From an uncultured Bryobacterales bacterium (lineage in GTDB: Bacteria; Acidobacteriota; Terriglobia; Bryobacterales; UBA6623): a DNA stretch of 5,747 nt. The stretch spans positions 1-5,747 of the forward strand of contig CAMPKL010000270.1 of assembly GCA_946887065.1 (NCBI GenBank), given 5' to 3'. The notes below the pieces were generated by a model. It had not been told where the DNA came from and did not search any database. It worked only from the letters and a program-made list of their open reading frames with translations. Position numbers and translations under genes: made by a program. Below, in pieces: positions 1 to 5,747 of this stretch. How positions within the stretch are numbered: position 1 is the stretch's first letter; every line of letters starts with the position of its first letter.

Positions 1-1
1 G

Positions 2-394
2 TATTGGTGGGAGCAAGAGATGCCGTCCTCGGACGGAGTAACGTCCTGGACGCAACATGTGATCGACGAATCTTGGTCTCAGGCGCACGTGGCGGCTTTG
101 GCTGATCTAGACAACGACGGCGAAAACGAGTTGATCACAGGAAAGTGCGTCTATGCTCACGGAGGCAGCGACCCTGGCGCGGAAGATCCGGCGGTGCTGT
201 ACTACTACGAATGGGATCGTGCGACGGCGAATTTTGAACGTCATGAGATCGGAAGTCCGGGCGACGAGATTGGTCTTGGCCGTCAGTTGGTCGTCCAAGA
301 TTTGAACGGCGACGGCAGGTTGGACCTTGTCGCGCCTGGCCAAACAGGGCTTTGGCTGTTGCTCAACGAAGGCAAACGGCCGGCCTTGGAATGA
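2..394 (+). CDS. FG-GAP/VCBS repeat beta-propeller protein, C-terminal part (5' end outside window)
   Basis: The frame is open from the first bases to a TGA at 392-394, so about 130 C-terminal residues are visible and the true start lies upstream. An ATG at 20 is in frame but has no reason to be the start. Two calcium-binding-type propeller repeats can be read: ALADLDNDGENELITG (around 98-142) and VVQDLNGDGRLDLVAPG (around 290-340), both with the D-x-D/N-x-D-G core. Between them is the block TGKCVYAHGGSDPG followed by a YYYEWD strand. From memory, this block recurs in planctomycete secreted VCBS proteins. The end, GLWLLLNEG, resembles the last strand of such propellers. The family is usually secreted or surface-attached and binds calcium; a carbohydrate or protein ligand is possible, but none is shown here. 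The stop overlaps an ATG at 391 (ATGA), and the lactonase-like gene follows at 415, which suggests one transcript. Family assignment is fairly sure; function is unknown. Confidence 0.85.
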   Translation, partial: YWWEQEMPSSDGVTSWTQHVIDESWSQAHVAALADLDNDGENELITGKCVYAHGGSDPGAEDPAVLYYYEWDRATANFERHEIGSPGDEIGLGRQLVVQDLNGDGRLDLVAPGQTGLWLLLNEGKRPALE

Positions 395-402
395 TTCAAA
401 GC

Positions 403-407
403 GGGAG
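403..407 (+). promoter_or_regulatory. Shine-Dalgarno site that decides the lactonase-family start
   Basis: GGGAG lies 7 bases before the ATG at 415. Two earlier in-frame ATGs exist, at 352 and 391. Starting at 352 would run deep into the preceding gene. Starting at 391 would overlap its stop (ATGA) and put eight extra residues ahead of the signal peptide. The position of this purine run, and the cleaner signal peptide from 415, favour 415. Confidence 0.6.
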
Positions 408-414
408 TGTAGTC

Positions 415-1614
415 ATGGCAAGGATCGAATTTCAAATCGCTAAGGTTATCGCTCTGGCGAGCTTGCTGATCGGCGCGAGTGTTCTGCCTGCGTCCGAGGG
501 CGATCCGTTCCCGCCGACCGATCTTACGGAAGAGACATTGGTCTACGTTGGATCGCGGGCGACCGGCGAGGAGCAAGGGATTTATGCCTTCTGGCTGCAA
601 ACAAAGAATCTGACGGTTTCGCAGAACATCACGCTGTTTCCAATCGGGATCGCCGCGGCGACTCCGCAGGTGACGCACTTGGAACTAGACCCGAATCGAA
701 GATTGGTCTTCGCGCTGAGCGCCGTTGAGGAGTTTGAAGGAACGCCGGGCGGCTCTGTCGTCGCCTTCGCTGTAGACGCCGCAACCGGAACACTGAACCC
801 GATCAATCAGCAGCCGTCGATGGGGGCGAAGCCTTGTCACCTGGCGCTGGATCGGGAGGTCAAGTATGCCTTGGTGACGAATTGCGCCAGCGGGAATCTG
901 GCCGTATTCCCGATCGGGCCAGACGGAACTCTGGGGGCCGCGACACAGGTTGTTTCGACGGGTTCGGCGGATGGTGCCGGAGGCGCGCAGACGGCTTGCG
1001 TGGCCCTGGATCCGGAAAACCGATTTGGCTTTGCCTGCGAAACAGGCTTAAGCAAGCTGTTCGCTTATCGCTACGACGCCGGCCGCGGCACTTTGACCCC
1101 AGGCGAGCCGCCCTCGCTTGATGCGGAGGATGGCTCGGGACCTCGTCGGCTGGTTTTTCGTCCGGACGGCAAGTTTGCGTACGCGGCTAATGAGTTGAAC
1201 TCGACGGTCACGGCATATGTCTACGACTCCCAAGCGGGTAGTCTAACCCCGACGCAGAACGTCGCGACGGTCCCGCCCTACTACGACGGTCCTAACCGGG
1301 CGACTGAGTTGGGGATCCACCCAACCGGAAAGTTTCTCTACGTTTCCAACAGCGGGCACGACAGCGTCGTTCTTTTCACGGTCAGCGAAGCAGACGGCTC
1401 ATTGACCTATGTCGAAGAACAGGGGACCGGGGGAAGCAATCCGGTGAGCTTTGGAATCCAGCCGTCAGCGAAGCACCTGGCGATCGCCAACCACGATGCG
1501 AACACGGTACTGGTTTGCCGCATCGATGACGGCAATGGCAGGTTGAAACCATCTGGTTTGTTCGCAGACGTTCCTTTGCCGACGATCGTCCGGTTTTTGC
1601 CGCCAGCGAAGTAA
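415..1614 (+). CDS. Secreted lactonase-family (6-phosphogluconolactonase-like) seven-bladed beta-propeller
   Basis: From the ATG at 415 the product has 399 residues, slightly longer than the usual 340-380 because of an export signal. Residues 1-26 (basic start, then VIALASLLIGASVLPA) look like a Sec signal peptide, with cleavage near A26. Repeated propeller strands follow: YVGSRATGEEQGIYAF (44 on), VTHLELDPNRRLVFAL, HLALDREVKYALVTN, VALDPENRFGFACE (196 on), RRLVFRPDGKFAYAANELNSTV (244 on), LGIHPTGKFLYVSNSGHDSV (299 on) and FGIQPSAKHLAIANHDANTV (346 on). This is the Pfam Lactonase (PF10282) pattern. Cytoplasmic relatives hydrolyse 6-phosphogluconolactone or cyclise muconates; an exported copy more likely acts on an outside sugar lactone or only binds a ligand. 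Several expected pocket residues are changed: GGAQTAC at 189-195 where a PHSH-like motif is expected, GPRR (R245 for H), SNSG (S313 for R) and PVSF (V344 for R). R244, E260 and R295 remain. The fold is well supported; catalytic activity is doubtful. It probably shares a transcript with the propeller gene before it. Confidence 0.88.
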   Translation: MARIEFQIAKVIALASLLIGASVLPASEGDPFPPTDLTEETLVYVGSRATGEEQGIYAFWLQTKNLTVSQNITLFPIGIAAATPQVTHLELDPNRRLVFALSAVEEFEGTPGGSVVAFAVDAATGTLNPINQQPSMGAKPCHLALDREVKYALVTNCASGNLAVFPIGPDGTLGAATQVVSTGSADGAGGAQTACVALDPENRFGFACETGLSKLFAYRYDAGRGTLTPGEPPSLDAEDGSGPRRLVFRPDGKFAYAANELNSTVTAYVYDSQAGSLTPTQNVATVPPYYDGPNRATELGIHPTGKFLYVSNSGHDSVVLFTVSEADGSLTYVEEQGTGGSNPVSFGIQPSAKHLAIANHDANTVLVCRIDDGNGRLKPSGLFADVPLPTIVRFLPPAK

Positions 1615-1639
1615 CGTGTTCAGAATCGCTTGGAACGCC

Positions 1640-1668
1640 TTGCCGGTTCGGGTGAGCTACGCTAACAT
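1640..1668 (+). promoter_or_regulatory. Weak sigma-70-like promoter candidate ahead of the haem protein gene
   Basis: The 69-base gap at 1615-1683 holds TTGCCG (1640-1645) and TAACAT (1663-1668), 17 bases apart. Each matches the sigma-70 consensus at four of six positions. Transcription would begin around 1675, leaving a leader of roughly ten bases, which would fit the absence of a Shine-Dalgarno site before 1684. Such matches arise often by chance, and the gene may instead be read from an upstream promoter. No terminator hairpin with a T-run is visible in the gap. Confidence 0.18.
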
Positions 1669-1683
1669 ATCAGCGGTTCGAGC

Positions 1684-4600
1684 ATGTATCCTTTCGCCCG
1701 AAAAACTATCCGCATCGGTTGCGGCCTGTGTCTGTTAACGATGACGGCAATCTCTCCGTCGGTTGCAGCAGACCCGGACCTCGAGTCGGCGTTTGAGCAG
1801 ACTGTACGGCCGTTCCTCGAGGTGTACTGCATTGGCTGCCACAGCGGCGGGACGCCGGCGGCGCAGTTCGATTTGGGCCGGTACAAGAGCCTCGAATCGG
1901 CCGCGGCGGACCATCGTCGCTGGGAACAGTTGGGCGAGAGAATTGCCGCCGTCGAGATGCCTCCCGCGTCAGCCTCCCAGCCCGCCGAGGGCGAGCGACA
2001 AGCCGTGATCGACTGGGTCAACGCCATGCTGAAGCACGAGGCGCAGAAGAATGCTGGGGACCCCGGCATGGTGCTGGCGCGGCGGCTCAGCAATGCGGAG
2101 TACGACTACACAATTCGCGATTTGACGGGCGTGGATCTGCGGCCCGCGCGCGAGTTTCCAGTCGATCCGGCCAATCCGGCGGGGTTCGACAACTCCGGCG
2201 AGACCCTGTCGATGTCTCCGTCGCTGTTTGACAAGTATCTGCGGGCGGCGCGTGAAATCGCGAGCCATGCCGTCTTGAAGCCGGGAGGGATCGAGTTTTC
2301 GCCGTATCCGATGCTGGTCGAGACGGATCAAGACAAGTACGTCATTACGCAGATCGTTGAGTTTTACCACCAGCAGAACACCGACTATGCGGACTACTTT
2401 CAAACTGCGTGGCGCTTCAAATACCGCGCCGCGCTTGGCAAGCCGCAGATGCCGTTGCAGGCGTTCGCACAGGCGGATGGCCTCAGCGCTAAGTACCTGG
2501 CGACTATCTGGGAAACCTTGGAGGCGACGCGGGAAGAGATAGGGCCCCTCGCAAAACTCCAGGGAATGTGGAACAGCTTGCCTGCGCCGCAAGGTCCGCA
2601 GCAAGACCTGGCTCGTGAAGCCGCGCAAAGCATGCGCGACTACGTGGTGCAGTTGCGCAAGAAGGTAGAGCCGCGATTCTATCCGGCGGAGATTCCAGGA
2701 ATTCGCGCTACGTCTCAGCCGTTTCACATGTGGAAGAACCGTGAGTATGCCGCTCATCGCAGGAGCTTCGATCGCAGTGCGCTGCAAGTCGCGGGCGAAC
2801 CACGTGAGTTGCCGTTGGCCGAAGGGTTGAGCGGTGAAGAGGCGCTCATCGTTGAGCATCTGCTGGCCCGCGAAGGCGACCCGGAACTTCAGGTACCTGC
2901 CGGTCAGCGCGAGCGCTATGAGGCGGCGTTCGAGCGCTTCAGTAATGTCTTTCCCGACGCGTTCTATGTATCCGAGCGAGGTCGTTACTATCTCGATCCA
3001 ACCAAGGACCAGGGGAGACTGCTCAGCGCGGGTTTCCACAACCTGATGGGTTACTTCCGGGACGATCAGCCGCTGTACGAACTGATCCTCGACGAGAAGG
3101 GTCAACAAGAGTTGGATGCGATGTGGCTGGAGATGGACTTCGTCGCCTCCGTCGCTCATCGCACGTTCATTCAGTTCTATCTGAACGAAAGCGGCGAGGC
3201 TCGGGGGAACGGCCGCGAATCCGAAGGCCAACGTCCCGGCAGCTTGGCGATCACCTCAGAGGAAGTGATTCGGCGCACGGAACAGGCTTACCTGACGAAG
3301 GCGCGAGTAAGCGGAAATGAGAGGGCCATTCAGGCCATAGAAGACCATTTCGACTGGGTGAACGAAACCATTCGTAACGTGGAGCGGGTGCGTGCGTTAT
3401 CGGAGCCGCGCCATCTTGAAGCGCTGCTGCAATTCGCACGACGAGCCTACCGGCGGCCCCTAACGCAGAGGGAGCGAGGCGATCTCTTGGCGTTCTACGG
3501 CGAACTGCGGGAACGAGACGGACTGACTCACGAGCGCGCCCTGCGTGACTGCCTGACGCGCGTACTCATGTCGCTCAACTTTTTGTATCGAGTCGATCTT
3601 GCCGAGGCCCAAGGCGCGGCACAGGGACCCGCGACGCCGGTCTCGGACCACTCATTGGCCAGCCGCTTGAGTTACTTCTTGTGGTCGTCGACTCCCGATG
3701 AGGCGCTGCTGGCGCACGCCGAAGCGGGCGACCTGCATGAGCCGGAAGTCATTGCCGCCGAGGCCCGAAGAATGTTGCGAGATCCACGCGCTCGGGGGCT
3801 GGCGACGGAGTTCGGCGGCAACTGGTTGGACTTTAGGCGCTTCGAGCAGCACAACGCCGTGGACCGCGAGCGCTTTCCTAGCTTCAACGATGAACTGCGC
3901 GAGGCGATGTTTCGGGAGCCGATTGAGTTTCTTAGCGACGTGATCCACAGCGACCGTTCGATTTTGGATCTGCTTTACGCCAATCGAACGTTCGTCAACG
4001 ACGTGCTGGCGAAGCACTACGGCATGACGGACGTACGACCCGCGGGCGGCGAGTGGGTTTCCGTTGAGGACGCGTACCGCTACGGACGGGGCGGCTTGTT
4101 GCCGATGTCGGTTTTTCTCACGATGAACGCTCCGGGTTTGAGAACAAGCCCTGTGAAGAGGGGGTATTGGGTAGTGAGGCGTGTACTCGGAGAGCAGATT
4201 CCGCCGCCGCCCGCCGTGGTGCCGGAGCTTCCTCGTGACGAGGCCAAGATGGATTTGCCGTTGCGAGAGATGCTGACGCGCCATCGCGAAAACCCGGCCT
4301 GCGCTTCGTGCCATGCGCGTTTTGACTCCTACGGATTGGCCTTTGAAGGATACGGTCCGGTCGGCGAGAAACGTACAGAAGACCTTGCGGGCCGGGCGGT
4401 GGAAGATATCGCTGCCTTCCCTGGCGACGAACGAGTTGTTGGCTTTGCAGGCGTGCGGGAGTACATTCGTGGACACAGGCAAGACGATTTCGTCGACAAT
4501 CTGTGCCGCAAGCTGCTGGTATATTCGTTGGGCCGCATGCCGTTGCTTTCGGATGAGCCGTTGCTTGAAGAGATGAAGAGCGAGCTTGAGGCGAACGGTC

Positions 4601-4704
4601 ATCGCTTCAGCACCCTGGTCGAGAAGATTGTCGTGAGTCCGCAGTTTCTGTTGAAGCGGACAAACTCCGAGCAGGAGGGACATCAGTATGCGCAACTCCC
4701 TTGA
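1684..4704 (+). CDS. Secreted di-haem DUF1587/DUF1595/DUF1592/DUF1588/DUF1585 protein (planctomycete cytochrome family)
   Basis: The product has 1006 residues. Residues 1-28 (MYPFARKTIRIGCG, then LCLLTMTAISPSVA) form a Sec signal peptide cut at SVA|AD, so it acts outside the cytoplasmic membrane. Domains in order: PSCyt1-type cytochrome c with C49-I-G-C52-H53 and a likely distal Met ligand at M92 (EMPPAS); DUF1587 about 133-199 (RRLSNAEYDYTIRDLTG); a long helical region about 200-580; DUF1595 about 581-639 (ARRAYRRPLTQRE); DUF1592 about 655-785 (SRLSYFLWSSTPDEALL); DUF1588/PSCyt3 about 800-900 with a second haem motif C873-A-S-C876-H877; DUF1585 about 920-992, ending near QFLLKR. The two CxxCH sites imply two covalent haems and electron transfer, probably from a periplasmic oxidation; no substrate is known for the family. 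ATG 1684 is the first usable start, since an in-frame TAA sits at 1663 and no other start codon lies between. No Shine-Dalgarno site is seen before it. It overlaps the DUF1552 gene by 17 bases, its usual partner. Family call is very secure; function is unknown. Confidence 0.95.
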   Translation: MYPFARKTIRIGCGLCLLTMTAISPSVAADPDLESAFEQTVRPFLEVYCIGCHSGGTPAAQFDLGRYKSLESAAADHRRWEQLGERIAAVEMPPASASQPAEGERQAVIDWVNAMLKHEAQKNAGDPGMVLARRLSNAEYDYTIRDLTGVDLRPAREFPVDPANPAGFDNSGETLSMSPSLFDKYLRAAREIASHAVLKPGGIEFSPYPMLVETDQDKYVITQIVEFYHQQNTDYADYFQTAWRFKYRAALGKPQMPLQAFAQADGLSAKYLATIWETLEATREEIGPLAKLQGMWNSLPAPQGPQQDLAREAAQSMRDYVVQLRKKVEPRFYPAEIPGIRATSQPFHMWKNREYAAHRRSFDRSALQVAGEPRELPLAEGLSGEEALIVEHLLAREGDPELQVPAGQRERYEAAFERFSNVFPDAFYVSERGRYYLDPTKDQGRLLSAGFHNLMGYFRDDQPLYELILDEKGQQELDAMWLEMDFVASVAHRTFIQFYLNESGEARGNGRESEGQRPGSLAITSEEVIRRTEQAYLTKARVSGNERAIQAIEDHFDWVNETIRNVERVRALSEPRHLEALLQFARRAYRRPLTQRERGDLLAFYGELRERDGLTHERALRDCLTRVLMSLNFLYRVDLAEAQGAAQGPATPVSDHSLASRLSYFLWSSTPDEALLAHAEAGDLHEPEVIAAEARRMLRDPRARGLATEFGGNWLDFRRFEQHNAVDRERFPSFNDELREAMFREPIEFLSDVIHSDRSILDLLYANRTFVNDVLAKHYGMTDVRPAGGEWVSVEDAYRYGRGGLLPMSVFLTMNAPGLRTSPVKRGYWVVRRVLGEQIPPPPAVVPELPRDEAKMDLPLREMLTRHRENPACASCHARFDSYGLAFEGYGPVGEKRTEDLAGRAVEDIAAFPGDERVVGFAGVREYIRGHRQDDFVDNLCRKLLVYSLGRMPLLSDEPLLEEMKSELEANGHRFSTLVEKIVVSPQFLLKRTNSEQEGHQYAQLP
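4673..4678 (+). promoter_or_regulatory. Strong Shine-Dalgarno site for the DUF1552 gene, inside the upstream gene
   Basis: AGGAGG, a full anti-Shine-Dalgarno match, lies 9 bases before the ATG at 4688, within the last codons of the haem protein gene. It fixes the start of the DUF1552 gene. Together with the 17-base overlap it points to translational coupling of the two products. Confidence 0.8.
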
Positions 4705-5747
4705 ACGATTTCTGGAACAGAGTGCTTCCAAGCCAAGCCGACGTGCTGTGCTGCGCGGCGCGGGCGTCGCGATGACTTTGCCCTGGCTGGAGTCGGTTTC
4801 CGCGCTCGGCGCCACCACCGGGACGAGCCCCTACCCGCAGCGCTTTGCCGCGGTGTTCATGGGTAACGGCATCAATGGCAACCATTGGTGGTCCAAAGGC
4901 TCAGGCGATGCGATGCAGTTGAGCAAGAGTCTGGAGCCGCTAGCGCCGATCAAGAAGAAGATCAACGTCATCAATGGGCTATTCAACGAACCGGCCGTCG
5001 GCGAGGGTATCCATCCCGGTCAGACCGGAAACCTGCTGTCGGGCGCGCCGCTGCAGCGTGGTTCGATCATGAAGGCCGGCGTCACCATCGATCAGGTTCT
5101 TGCCGCCCGACTGGGCCAGGAAACACCGCAGTTCAGCGTCGTTCTCGCCTGTGAGCAGCCGATGACTGGCTTTCACGAGACGAACTTTTCGATGGCCTAC
5201 AGCTCACACATCTCCTGGCGGACGCCCGAATCCCCGGTACCTTGCGAAGTCTATCCATCGCTGGCTTTCGACAGCTTGTTCGAGAACCGCGGGAGCCTGT
5301 CGAACATCAGCATCCTGGACCGGCTGCAGGATGAGGCGAAAGCGTTTCAAAACGAAGTCAGCGCCGCGGACAAGAACAAGATCGAGGAGTACCTGACTAG
5401 CGTAAGAGAGACGGAACGTCGCATCGAGCGCATGCGCGTGGACAAGGACAAGGCCGATGACAGGGCTTCGAACAAGGGTGTTCCTACACTGGCGATGCAG
5501 CGTCCGGAGAATGGACTGCCAGAGGATCTACGCGACCACACCCGTGCGATGTGCGACATCATGGCCACGGCCTTTCAGACCGACAAGACGCGGTTTGGAA
5601 CTTTGCTCTTATGCCGTGATCTCTCCTCGCTCTACTATCCGTTCCTCGGCGTGCGCGAAGGCCACCACGGGGCATCGCACAACGACTTGTCGGACGAGTA
5701 CGAAAGAATCTCGCATTTCCACCTAAGCCAGTTCGCCCACTTGGCGA
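4688..5747 (+). CDS. DUF1552 (HXXSHH family) exported protein, N-terminal 353 residues (3' end outside window)
   Basis: The frame is open from ATG 4688 to the window edge with no stop. Family members run to about 430-470 residues, so roughly the last fifth is missing. The leader has S17-R18-R19-A-V-L-R followed by GAGVAMTLPWLES, a twin-arginine type signal; related proteins carry RRxFLRGAGVALALPWLE here. Next come RFAAVFMGNGINGNHWW (about 52-68), the conserved block GIHPGQTGNLLSG (about 107-119, H109), a charged helical stretch about 210-258 that may form a coiled coil, and the signature region GHHGASHN (H326, H327, S330, H331, N332). The family motif is HXXSHH, so the final His is replaced by Asn. 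DUF1552 genes commonly sit next to DUF1592 genes, as here. Tat export suggests the protein folds, perhaps around a metal or other cofactor, before export; the His-rich motif would suit metal binding. The biochemical role is unknown. Family call is secure; metal binding is inference. Confidence 0.93.
   Translation, partial: MRNSLERFLEQSASKPSRRAVLRGAGVAMTLPWLESVSALGATTGTSPYPQRFAAVFMGNGINGNHWWSKGSGDAMQLSKSLEPLAPIKKKINVINGLFNEPAVGEGIHPGQTGNLLSGAPLQRGSIMKAGVTIDQVLAARLGQETPQFSVVLACEQPMTGFHETNFSMAYSSHISWRTPESPVPCEVYPSLAFDSLFENRGSLSNISILDRLQDEAKAFQNEVSAADKNKIEEYLTSVRETERRIERMRVDKDKADDRASNKGVPTLAMQRPENGLPEDLRDHTRAMCDIMATAFQTDKTRFGTLLLCRDLSSLYYPFLGVREGHHGASHNDLSDEYERISHFHLSQFAHLA

Noticed and set aside
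834..1121. Plus-strand open frame of 95 codons in another frame inside the lactonase-like gene
   Set aside because: The translation is Arg/Gly-rich and typical of a frame-shifted shadow; the propeller strands continue uninterrupted in the main frame.
1630..1645. Possible sigma-54 promoter (TTGGAACGCCTTGCCG)
   Set aside because: The GG and GC elements are separated by 8 bases, where sigma-54 promoters need 10, and the -24 element is imperfect.
1644..1680. CGGTTCG repeated at 1644-1650 and 1674-1680 in the intergenic gap
   Set aside because: A 7-base direct repeat 30 bases apart is easily due to chance at this GC content; there is no symmetry or third copy to suggest an operator.
1714..1731. 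Possible lipoprotein signal (Cys at residues 13 and 16 of the haem protein leader)
   Set aside because: Neither Cys has a lipobox: Cys13 is preceded by R-I-G and Cys16 by C-G-L, and both lie within the hydrophobic core rather than at its end. The SVA|AD site fits signal peptidase I better.
1969..3231. Long open frame of 420 codons on the minus strand, opposite the haem protein gene
   Set aside because: It lies fully antisense to a gene with clear domains, and its translation is Arg/Leu/Gln/Val-rich with no recognisable motif or signal. It is a shadow produced by the GC-biased codons of the real gene.
3652..4818. Open frame of 388 codons on the minus strand across the end of the haem protein gene and the start of the DUF1552 gene
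   Set aside because: It is antisense to two secure genes including their overlap, and its composition looks like reverse-complement coding sequence. No domain can be read in it.
4885..5154. Plus-strand open frame of 89 codons inside the DUF1552 gene
   Set aside because: The DUF1552 frame is continuous and family-like through this stretch; the alternative frame is Arg/Gln-rich with no motif.

Overview
The window reads as a bacterial chromosome segment of moderately high GC, most likely from a planctomycete or another member of the Planctomycetes-Verrucomicrobia group. Two things point there. One is a large protein carrying the 'planctomycete-specific' cytochrome and DUF families (PSCyt1-type haem site, DUF1587, DUF1595, DUF1592, DUF1588, DUF1585). 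The other is the DUF1552 gene directly behind it. The same gene pair also occurs in some Acidobacteria and other soil or marine bacteria, so the phylum is an inference. All four genes lie on the + strand and coding density is very high.

Layout: (1) 2-394, the C-terminal end of an FG-GAP/VCBS beta-propeller protein, cut by the left window edge. (2) 415-1614, a secreted seven-bladed propeller of the lactonase (6-phosphogluconolactonase-like) family. (3) 1615-1683, the only real intergenic gap, 69 bases with at most a weak promoter candidate and no clear terminator. (4) 1684-4704, a 1006-residue secreted protein with two c-type haem motifs and the full DUF1587-1595-1592-1588-1585 order. (5) 4688 to the window end, a DUF1552 (HXXSHH family) protein with a twin-arginine type leader. 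It overlaps the previous gene by 17 bases and is cut by the right edge. There are no RNA genes, mobile elements, CRISPR arrays or substantial repeats.

How they may work together: every product whose N-terminus is visible has an export signal. The haem protein and the DUF1552 protein are almost certainly co-translated and probably form one extracytoplasmic redox unit. The two propeller genes upstream are tightly spaced and look co-transcribed with each other. They may belong to the same unit as substrate-binding or lactone-handling proteins, but nothing in the sequence proves a shared pathway. The substrate is unknown.

Most notable points: the lactonase-like protein lacks several residues I expect at the family's central pocket; the DUF1552 protein has HGASHN where the family-naming motif is HXXSHH; and the haem protein has about 380 residues of largely helical sequence of unknown role between DUF1587 and DUF1595. 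I did not find a wholly new system. The window is best described as a variant of a widespread but functionally uncharacterised planctomycete gene set.
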